Assembly: GCA_023457715.1 (NCBI GenBank)
Contig: JAEWKR010000100.1
Span: 1-27,770 of the forward strand
Direction of reading: 5' to 3'
Source: Verrucomicrobiota bacterium
GTDB taxonomy: Bacteria; Verrucomicrobiota; Verrucomicrobiia; Opitutales; Opitutaceae
DNA: 27,770 nt
Below, piece after piece: positions 16,496-22,473 of the stretch; position 1 is the stretch's first letter, and every line of letters begins with the position of its first letter. The translations under genes and the position numbers were made by a program. The notes under the pieces are model-generated. The model had not been told where the DNA came from, made no database searches, and saw only the letters and a list, made by a program, of their open reading frames with translations.

Positions 16496-17347
16496 TCAGC
16501 GGCGGACGGCGTCGTTGGAAAGTTCCTCGGCGAGCAGCGCAAGCACCTCTTCGCGCGAGGAGCCATGGAGCCCGAGGGCGATCTGCGCCCGCATCAGACC
16601 GAAGGGCGCTTCGAGATCGGCGCGCCGCCCGGCCAGCTCGGCCGCCAGATACTTTTCACGCTGCGCCAGCCGGGCGAGCGTGGGCGTCAGCCCGAATTTT
16701 CCGCCCGGTGCGCCCGACTCCGCCTCCGCGAGCAGAGTGAAAACGGTCGGCGTGAGCACGTGCATGCCGAAGAAGCACAGGTAGTGGCCGCTGCGCAGAC
16801 CGGGCACCAGGCACTGCTGCTCCGCCACCGTGGGCGTCGGCTTCTCGATGACGTTGTCGATCTGATACAGGCCGGGGCGACCGGGCACCAGGCTGCCCCC
16901 CACCGTGCCATAGAAGCGCAGCAGGCTCTCGTGGGTGGCCTGGACGGCGGACATGGCGCACGCCTCGCCGCCCGCCAGCTCCAGCAGCTGGGTGGTGCAG
17001 CTCTTGCCGCTCCCGCTGACATAGAGATGATCGCTCACCTGGAGCAGGAACGCCTCGTCGCCGACGAACTCCCGACCGCAGAGCACCGCGTGTCCGTAGC
17101 CGTTGGGGGCGGGCTGCTCGAGGTACACGATCTGCGTGCCGTACGGCGCGAGCACCGCCTCGTAGGCGGACCGATCGCCGGGCGACAACACCAGCCCGAC
17201 CTGCTCGATGCCGGACGCGATCATCTCGTCGAGGATGATCGCCAGCGCGGGTTTGGTCGCGCCGTCGCGATCGGTCAGCGACTGGAGCGGCAGCCGGCGC
17301 TGCTGGGGGCCGGCGGCGGTGATCAAAGCCTTGCGTATCCGGGGCAT
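16496..17347 (-). CDS. GalU/RfbA-like sugar-1-phosphate nucleotidyltransferase
   Basis: 283 aa with the NTP_transferase fold: KALITAAG at 6-13, TKPALAIILDEMIASGIEQVG (31-51), PNGYGHAVLCGREFVGDEAFLLQVSDHLYV (81-110) and a KPTP motif about residue 160 followed by GHYLCFFGMHV. It resembles UTP-glucose-1-phosphate uridylyltransferases, which make UDP-glucose. The usual GxGTR nucleotide-binding turn is replaced by GPQQRR, so specificity or activity may differ. It lies 4 nt upstream of the kinase-pyrophosphorylase fusion and clearly forms an operon with it, implying that both act on one nucleotide-sugar route. It is divergent from scpA, with a repeat unit between. Confidence 0.82.
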   Translation of the reverse strand: MPRIRKALITAAGPQQRRLPLQSLTDRDGATKPALAIILDEMIASGIEQVGLVLSPGDRSAYEAVLAPYGTQIVYLEQPAPNGYGHAVLCGREFVGDEAFLLQVSDHLYVSGSGKSCTTQLLELAGGEACAMSAVQATHESLLRFYGTVGGSLVPGRPGLYQIDNVIEKPTPTVAEQQCLVPGLRSGHYLCFFGMHVLTPTVFTLLAEAESGAPGGKFGLTPTLARLAQREKYLAAELAGRRADLEAPFGLMRAQIALGLHGSSREEVLALLAEELSNDAVRR

Positions 17348-17401
17348 GGAGTGGATTCACGCAAACGGGCGTCCGGGCGGCAAGCTCACCGCGCGAAAAA
17401 T

Positions 17402-17575
17402 TCCAAAAGTCCAAACGTCCAAACGTCCAAATAAATCCCAGCTGCCAAAATCCCAAAGCAAACATCGGGCACAGAGACGGCGAATGTCGGTTTGGGATTT
17501 GCCCGACTTTGGGATTTCTTTGGACGTTTGGACTTTTGGGATTTGGGATTTCGCTGCCTGGGATTTGGGATTTCT
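17402..17575. repeat. Palindromic unit with GTCCAAAC / GGGATTT word arms
   Basis: Left arm 17402-17459 has CGTCCAAA units followed by AAATCCC words. Right arm 17490-17575 has the inverse order and orientation: TTTGGGATT units, then TTTGGACGTTTGGACTTTTG, then GGGATTTGGGATTT. Two word families are therefore mirrored together. It fills most of the 17348-17632 gap between the divergent nucleotidyltransferase and scpA genes, where promoters are expected. Confidence 0.82.
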
Positions 17576-17632
17576 CTGCCTGGGCTCCGAGATTTCAGCC
17601 CCCGACTTTGACGTTGCGGCGGCGGCATTGGC

Positions 17633-18616
17633 TTGAACCATCGCCCCGTGGTTCCCGACGCCGATTATCGTATCAAGCTCCAGGTCTTCGAAGGCCCTTT
17701 GGACCTGCTGCTCTTCCTCATCCGGAAGAACGAGCTGGATATCTACGACATCCCGATCGAGTCCGTCACCCGGCAGTACCTGGAGGCGATCCGCGCGATG
17801 CAGCAGCTCGACCTGGATCTCGCGGGCGAGTTCTTCGTCATGGCGGCCACGTTGATGGAGATCAAGAGCCGCATGCTCCTGCCCAAGGGCCAGCACGCCG
17901 TGGATCCCAATGCCGATGACGAGGAGGTCGATCCCCGCTGGGAACTGGTTCACCAGCTGCTCCAGTACAAGAAATTCAAGGAGGCGGCGGCCGAGCTCGC
18001 GCAGCTGGCGGAGACGCGCCAGAACCTGATGGAACGCCATATTTCGTCGCTGTCGGCGAGCGAGGCCGAACGTCCGTTGCGCAGCGTCGACCGCATCGAG
18101 CTGTGGAATGTCTTCAACATCGTCCTGCGCCGCCTGGCGGAAAAGCTCGTCGTGGGCGAGATCCACGACGAGGTCGTGACGGTGGCCGACCAGATGGAAT
18201 GGCTGCTCACGCGCACGGAGACGGAGAGGTCGTTCGTGTTCACGAGCCTGTTCCCCGAGGGTGTGACCCTGCGGCGCCTGGTCGCCACCTTCCTGGCCAT
18301 GCTCGAGCTGACGCGCCTGAAGAAGCTGCGCGTCCGGCAGGACGAGGCCTTCGCCGACATCGTGGTGGAAGTGGTCGAGGCCGCTCCCCCGGTTACGACG
18401 GAGCCGCCCGGCGCAGCCGCCCCGCCCGTCGCGCCGGCGGAACCGCCGGTCGAACCCAGCGCGACGGTCGCGCCGCCTCCGCCTTCCAGCGCACCCGCCG
18501 GGGAGGCGCCGCCCGAATCCGCGGCCGCGACCGGATTTCCCTCCCCCGCCGAACCTGCGGACGAATCCGAAAAGCCGCTTGAAACACGCGGACCTGACGC
18601 CACGGTGACGCCGTGA
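17633..18616 (+). CDS. scpA: Segregation and condensation protein A with Pro/Ala-rich tail
   Basis: 327 aa. Residues 10-240 match the ScpA kleisin: YRIKLQVFEGPLDLLLFLIR (12-31), NELDIYDIPIESVTRQYLEA, AGEFFVMAATLMEIKSRMLLP and a C-terminal winged-helix region (FLAMLELTRLKKLRVRQDE). ScpA bridges SMC heads in the bacterial condensin complex. The last ~80 residues are an extra Pro/Ala/Glu-rich, probably disordered tail; usual length is about 250 aa. The start is uncertain: TTG at 17633 or GTG at 17648, with no ATG available. The usual partner scpB is not downstream; instead an 83-aa gene overlaps the stop codon. Confidence 0.9.
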   Translation: MNHRPVVPDADYRIKLQVFEGPLDLLLFLIRKNELDIYDIPIESVTRQYLEAIRAMQQLDLDLAGEFFVMAATLMEIKSRMLLPKGQHAVDPNADDEEVDPRWELVHQLLQYKKFKEAAAELAQLAETRQNLMERHISSLSASEAERPLRSVDRIELWNVFNIVLRRLAEKLVVGEIHDEVVTVADQMEWLLTRTETERSFVFTSLFPEGVTLRRLVATFLAMLELTRLKKLRVRQDEAFADIVVEVVEAAPPVTTEPPGAAAPPVAPAEPPVEPSATVAPPPPSSAPAGEAPPESAAATGFPSPAEPADESEKPLETRGPDATVTP

Positions 18617-18864
18617 CTCAGAAGAAGAAAAAGCCCGCCCGCAAGGCAGGCCTCCTCGGCGTGGGGCTCGACAACCACGACGGCCACAAGCGCATCACCA
18701 CGGGCGAAAAATTTGCCATCGTGGGCGGCTCCGCCGAGACGCATGAGCGGATGACGGAGACGGTGGTGAAGACGTTCGAGGAACTGAAGCACCGCGGAAA
18801 AGCGCTTGAACGGGTCGAACCGCGCGAGCTCGCCGAGATCCTGCACAAGTCCACGCCGCGCTAA
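18613..18864 (+). CDS. Small conserved-looking basic protein, translationally coupled to scpA
   Basis: 83 aa, family not recognised. The GTG start overlaps the scpA stop (GTGA), a typical coupling arrangement. The N-terminus is Lys-rich (TQKKKKPARKAG), followed by LLGVGLDNHDGHKRITTGEKFAIVGGSAETHERM and an amphipathic C-terminal helix. Two His-containing turns and no hydrophobic stretch suggest a small soluble protein. Codon use matches its neighbours. A role linked to ScpA is possible only by position. Confidence 0.75.
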   Translation: MTQKKKKPARKAGLLGVGLDNHDGHKRITTGEKFAIVGGSAETHERMTETVVKTFEELKHRGKALERVEPRELAEILHKSTPR

Positions 18865-18931
18865 TGCGATGACGCATGCCCGAGTTGCGCCGCCGCCGTT
18901 TACGCATCTGATTCCTGCAACGCCAACACCT

Positions 18932-19264
18932 ATGTCCGAAAAAATCGCCAACCTCACTACCGAGAGCTTCAGGACGACGTTGAACTCGTCCACGACCCCC
19001 GTGCTGGTCGACTTCTGGGCCCCCTGGTGCGGGCCCTGCAAGGCCATCGCGCCGATCCTCGAGGAGCTCGCCGGAGAGTTGGACGGCAAGCTGAAGATCG
19101 CGAAGGTCAACATCGACGAGCATGACGCCATCGCCGCGGAATTCGGCGTGCGCGCGATTCCGACGATGATCCTCTTCAAGGGCGGTCAGGTCGCCGAGAC
19201 GCTGGTGGGCATGATGCCGAAGCCGGCGCTCAAGGCGAAGCTGGCCGGCCACGTCGGCGCCTGA
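18932..19264 (+). CDS. trxA: Thioredoxin
   Basis: 110 aa, standard thioredoxin length. It has the WCGPC active site at residues 32-36 within VLVDFWAPWCGPCKAIAP, the cis-Pro loop AIPTMILFKGG, and no signal peptide, so it is a cytoplasmic disulfide reductase. The start is the ATG of MSEKIANL; in-frame upstream codons are non-conserved and overlap the preceding gene. Its stop (TGA 19262-19264) and the menA stop on the other strand (19266-19268) form the palindrome TGAGTCA, leaving no room for a terminator. Confidence 0.96.
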   Translation: MSEKIANLTTESFRTTLNSSTTPVLVDFWAPWCGPCKAIAPILEELAGELDGKLKIAKVNIDEHDAIAAEFGVRAIPTMILFKGGQVAETLVGMMPKPALKAKLAGHVGA

Positions 19265-19265
19265 G

Positions 19266-20141
19266 TCACCAAACCAGACCGGCGGCCAGCAGCGCGGCGT
19301 AGGCCGCCAGCAGTTTTCCCGTTGCGCCCAGCAGAGCGATCAGCTCGCCGGGCGTTTCGCTTTTCCGCAGGGCGCGCACCTGCGCCCACCCGAGCGGCGC
19401 CAGCACGAGCGGCAGCAGGACGAACCAGGAACCGGACCGCCCGGCGAGGAGCACCGGCACCGCCCCCGCCACCAGCAGCGACGCGCCAAACTGCACGCGC
19501 GCGGCGCGGCGGCCCAGCATGACGACCAATGTCCGTTTGCCCGCCTGCGCGTCGGTTTCCACGTCCCGATAATTGTTCACGACGAGAATGTTCGCCGCCA
19601 GCAGGCCGATCGGCACCGCCACCAGCACCGCGTCGGCGGTGATCGTGCCGGCCTGGACGAAGTAGGTGATGGTGACGGCCACGAGGCCGAAAAAGAGAAA
19701 GACGAACACGTCACCGGCGCCGTGATACGCCAGCGGCCACGGTCCGCCGGTGTAGGCCAGTCCCGCGAGAATGCTGGCGACGCCGACCAGGAGGAGCCAC
19801 GGGCCGCCCCACGCGAGCAATCCCAGGCCGGCGAGGAAGGCGGCGGCGAACACGACCACCATGGCGCGGAACATCGTGCTGGGAGCGACCAGCCCCGCCG
19901 CCACCGCGCGCCGGGGCCCCACCCGCGCGGCGGTGTCCGCGCCTTTCACGAAGTCGAAATAATCGTTGGCAAAATTCGTGCCGATCTGGACCAGCAGCGC
20001 GAAGGTCAGGCACAGCGCCGCGGCGCCGGGGACAAAGTGGCCATCCCGCCAGGCCAGCGCGGAGCCCGCGAGCACCGGCGCCACCGCGGCCGGGAGGGTG
20101 CGCGGGCGCGCGGCGGAGATCCAGACGAGGGCGAGGCTCAT
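19266..20141 (-). CDS. menA: 1,4-dihydroxy-2-naphthoate polyprenyltransferase
   Basis: 291 aa UbiA-superfamily membrane enzyme with about eight TM helices. The two Asp-rich motifs that bind prenyl diphosphate/Mg are present: NFANDYFDFVKGADT (56-70) and NNYRDVETDAQAGKRTL (189-205). The N-terminal WISAARPRTLPAAVAPVLAG is typical of MenA, which attaches the isoprenoid tail to DHNA in menaquinone synthesis. The ATG at MSLALVW begins the conserved region; longer reading frames overlap the upstream gene. Third gene of a minus-strand cluster, 5 nt after the membrane-protein gene. A DHNA-CoA thioesterase-like gene lies at 26978, which supports the pathway. Confidence 0.93.
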   Translation of the reverse strand: MSLALVWISAARPRTLPAAVAPVLAGSALAWRDGHFVPGAAALCLTFALLVQIGTNFANDYFDFVKGADTAARVGPRRAVAAGLVAPSTMFRAMVVVFAAAFLAGLGLLAWGGPWLLLVGVASILAGLAYTGGPWPLAYHGAGDVFVFLFFGLVAVTITYFVQAGTITADAVLVAVPIGLLAANILVVNNYRDVETDAQAGKRTLVVMLGRRAARVQFGASLLVAGAVPVLLAGRSGSWFVLLPLVLAPLGWAQVRALRKSETPGELIALLGATGKLLAAYAALLAAGLVW

Positions 20142-20146
20142 CGGCG

Positions 20147-20815
20147 CTACCGGGAACGGGTGGACCGGCGCGAAAAGACCATCAGCGGACGCCGCGACAG
20201 CAGGCTGAGCACCACCGGGGCGAGGCACAGACTGGCGCCGAAAAGGATCAGGGGGGACAGCCCGCCGAGAAACACCCCCACGACGGCGAACACCAGTCCC
20301 ATCACGGTGAGAAATCCCGGGGTGAACGGCACGACCGGCACCAGGGCCCATGCGACGGCGAACGCCGCCAGTCCGGCGAGGGGCACCTGCAGGCCGCAGA
20401 GTATGCCGGCCAGGTAAAACACCGGCGCGGCCAGCGCGAGGCCACGACCTTCAAAACGCACGCACTGGATCAAGAGCCCCACGAGCAGCACCCCGGCCTG
20501 GGCCCCGAGCACCTGCCGCGCCGCCCCGGGAACCGCCGGCGCGCCCACCGTGAACGCGGGCGGCAGGAGGCTGGATCCCAGGAGGAGCCACATGCCGACG
20601 AGCGCGCGGCCGGCGTCCAGATAGTTGCGCACCTTGGTGAATTCGTGCCCGAAGCTGAGGACTGTGCCGTCCTGCGGCGCATGCGTCCAGGAATGAGCCA
20701 GCCGCTGTCCCTTTTTGCGGCGCACCAAACGGGGGCCCGCCCGCATCCAGGCGCGCGGCATCCATAACAACGCCAGCGCGGAAACCAGGGGTAACCAATG
20801 GAGTTCCAGGCGCAT
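20147..20815 (-). CDS. Hypothetical multi-pass membrane protein
   Basis: 222 aa with about six hydrophobic helices and no family I recognise. The N-terminal helix is followed by a basic, polar stretch (about 24-58: MRAGPRLVRRKKGQRLAHSW...KVRNYLDAGRALVG). The C-terminus is basic. Its ATG shares one base with the acylphosphatase stop (TGATG), and menA starts 5 nt after its stop, so it is cotranscribed and probably translationally coupled. Position suggests a membrane or quinone link, but that is inference. Confidence 0.75.
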   Translation of the reverse strand: MRLELHWLPLVSALALLWMPRAWMRAGPRLVRRKKGQRLAHSWTHAPQDGTVLSFGHEFTKVRNYLDAGRALVGMWLLLGSSLLPPAFTVGAPAVPGAARQVLGAQAGVLLVGLLIQCVRFEGRGLALAAPVFYLAGILCGLQVPLAGLAAFAVAWALVPVVPFTPGFLTVMGLVFAVVGVFLGGLSPLILFGASLCLAPVVLSLLSRRPLMVFSRRSTRSR

Positions 20816-21090
20816 CAGCGTAAGGTGAACCCCGTGAATTCGGGCGGGCGGCGGCCGCGGGTGCGCTCGGTCTTGCGAATATAACCGTGCATCTTCTCCT
20901 CCAAGGATTTAAGGAAGGCATCGATCACTCCCGGCCGGCCCTCGACCTCCAGCTGCACCCGTCCGTCGGCCAGATTGCGCACGTAACCCGTCACTTCGAA
21001 CTCCTTGGCCACCTGCAGCGTGGAGTACCGGAAGCCCACCCCTTGGACGTGGCCGGTAAAAAACACCGATTCATGAGTTACTTCTGTCAT
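20815..21090 (-). CDS. acyP: Acylphosphatase
   Basis: 91 aa. It carries the acylphosphatase signatures GHVQGVGFRYSTLQVA (catalytic Arg in GVGFR, phosphate-binding loop) and GYVRNLADGRVQLEVEG (catalytic Asn in VRNL). It hydrolyses carboxyl-phosphate bonds in small acyl phosphates. The start is the ATG of MTEVTHES, 16 codons inside the longest frame; the upstream codons are non-conserved. It is first gene of the acyP-membrane protein-menA cluster and is divergent from the gene at 21212, with a 121-nt gap that must hold both promoters. Confidence 0.93.
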   Translation of the reverse strand: MTEVTHESVFFTGHVQGVGFRYSTLQVAKEFEVTGYVRNLADGRVQLEVEGRPGVIDAFLKSLEEKMHGYIRKTERTRGRRPPEFTGFTLR

Positions 21091-21211
21091 TCGCGGGCCC
21101 CACTCTAGGCGGACGCCCGGGGTCGGTTCAACGCGCAAAACAGCGGGGTTGGGGCGAACCGGGTTTTGATTTGCGTTTCAAATGACCCGGGCCTCTGTTT
21201 CGCCCCACCGC

Positions 21212-21904
21212 ATGAGTAACTTCGATTCTGAAGGGGGCTCGGATTTCGACTGGGAAGATCGCGGCGATCTCGCCTGGAACGAATTTGATTGGGAGCGGTA
21301 TCTGCGCGAGCAGGACGAAGCGATTGAACGATATCTGCGATTCTACGAGGCCTGCCGCGAGTGCGGGGACCGGCTCGACCAGGTCGCGGAGAAGATGAAC
21401 TGGAGCCAGGACGACTGGACGGACGACGCCGTCGATCCGACGGAAGTGGATGCGGAGTCGGAGGCGGACGACGAGTTCGACGATCCGGATGATGTCTACA
21501 CGCTGCACAAGAATCCGATCTTCATCGCGACGAAGGCGATCTATCTCGGGTTGACGCGGTCCTGGCGCGCGCTGGCGCTGGAGCCCGGCAAGGTGCCGCA
21601 GCCGCTCGCGGTGGCCCTGCAGGCCGCGCTGCATACGGGTGAAGACCACGCGGTCCAGGCGATCCACGCGCTGGATTTTGGCGACTACGCCATGGCCGTC
21701 AGCCTCTTCAAGCGCGCGCTCTCGGCGTTGAACGGCACCTTCGCCGTGCTGCACGACGACGCGGTCGCTGCGGTGCCGGCCGCGGCGCAGTGGCGCGACT
21801 CGGCGATGCCGCGTCTCTTCGATTTGCGCGAGATCTGGCTGCGCGTCATGTCCGAATGCCGCAGCGAATTGCAGCGTCCGTTGGACGACGAAGCCGGACC
21901 GTAA
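21212..21904 (+). CDS. Hypothetical acidic protein
   Basis: 230 aa, no family recognised. The N-terminal ~95 residues are very acidic and Trp-containing (FDSEGGSDFDWEDRGD; DWTDDAVDPTEVDAESEADD). From about residue 97 on it becomes an ordinary helical domain (NPIFIATKAIYLGLTRSWRA ... VSLFKRALSALNGTF), possibly a helical bundle with phosphate or nucleotide-independent function. The ATG at MSNFDSEGG is chosen; an ATG 10 codons earlier is possible. A likely terminator follows, then tRNA-Ser. Confidence 0.75.
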   Translation: MSNFDSEGGSDFDWEDRGDLAWNEFDWERYLREQDEAIERYLRFYEACRECGDRLDQVAEKMNWSQDDWTDDAVDPTEVDAESEADDEFDDPDDVYTLHKNPIFIATKAIYLGLTRSWRALALEPGKVPQPLAVALQAALHTGEDHAVQAIHALDFGDYAMAVSLFKRALSALNGTFAVLHDDAVAAVPAAAQWRDSAMPRLFDLREIWLRVMSECRSELQRPLDDEAGP

Positions 21905-21930
21905 GCCCGGGTATTTTCCGGGCCTGCTTT
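21905..21930 (+). terminator. Possible Rho-independent terminator
   Basis: GCCCGG, 7-nt loop GTATTTT, CCGGGC, then CTGCTTTCT. The stem is short but all GC and sits 1 nt after the stop of the 230-aa gene; the T-tract is weak. Confidence 0.5.
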
Positions 21931-21947
21931 CTCGCGCGAAATCGGCC

Positions 21948-21976
21948 TTGCACTTTGGCGGATCGGCGTTTGCCTC
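21948..21976 (+). promoter_or_regulatory. Possible tRNA-Ser promoter
   Basis: TTGCAC (21948-21953) and TGCCTC (21971-21976) are spaced 17 nt apart and end 14 nt before the tRNA. The -35 is good and the -10 is poor, so this is tentative. Confidence 0.3.
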
Positions 21977-21990
21977 TGCCGACCTGTTGG

Positions 21991-22084
21991 GGAGAGATGC
22001 CTGAGTGGTCGAAAGGGACGGTTTGCTAAACCGTTGTAGGGGTTTAAATCCCTACCGAGGGTTCGAATCCCTCTCTCTCCGCCA
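21991..22084 (+). tRNA. tRNA-Ser (GCT anticodon)
   Basis: 94 nt with encoded CCA. The acceptor stem pairs GGAGAGA with TCTCTCC, with discriminator G. The anticodon stem-loop ACGGT-TTGCTAA-ACCGT gives anticodon GCT (22025-22027), reading AGC/AGU serine codons. A long variable arm (around GTAGGGGTTTAAATCCCTAC) is typical of class II tRNA-Ser. The T-arm contains GGTTCGAATCC. Confidence 0.97.
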
Positions 22085-22085
22085 A

Positions 22086-22111
22086 ATTCGCACACAGAAT
22101 TCGCACACAGA
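22086..22111. repeat. Exact 13-nt tandem duplication after the tRNA
   Basis: AATTCGCACACAG occurs twice back to back, starting 1-2 nt after the tRNA CCA end. No integrase or second copy of the tRNA 3' end is present in the window, so it is not evidence of an att site on its own. Confidence 0.8.
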
Positions 22112-22473
22112 ACGGTTGAACCGGGCTTTCCCGGAACCGCATTCTCGGATGCAGCTGCGGGGTCGTCTTCCGGCACGGTGTTCCCTCGTTGATCGCTGCG
22201 TTCAAGAAGGCGTCACGCGGCTCCCGGCTAGGTGGCTTACCCTACGGGTTTCTACGCTCGCCCACGGGAATTACGCTCACTTCGGACTCCCCTTCGGCCC
22301 CCCGGATGTGCGGAATTCCGCCTGTCGTTTGCGACGGGGTTACAAACGCGGTGTTTGAACTTCCCCGCGGGCGATGACCGCACTTGCCCACCCCCACCTC
22401 CTCCGTACTGTCCGCTGAGGTCCTCCCGTTGACGCCGTTTCCGACCCCTGCGGTCGGCGGCTTTCCCCGTCTC
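22112..22473. other. Gene-free gap between tRNA-Ser and the hybrid kinase
   Basis: Contains a bulged hairpin near 22113-22137 (GGTTGAACCGGGCTTTCCCG...) that could end the tRNA transcript but lacks a T-tract. It also holds a spaced inverted repeat CGTTTG...CAAACG around 22326-22349. Several short open frames cross it, with no initiation site or composition that makes them convincing. A 14-codon frame MTALAHPHLLRTVR (22373-22417) precedes the kinase start. I see nothing I can name. Confidence 0.4.

Noticed and set aside
21991..22111. Integrative element attached to tRNA-Ser
   Set aside because: No integrase gene and no repeat of the tRNA 3' end within the window.
22384..22473. 30-residue N-terminal extension of the hybrid kinase from a TTG
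   Set aside because: Pro/Thr-rich, without conserved features; the receiver domain starts soon after the ATG at 22474.
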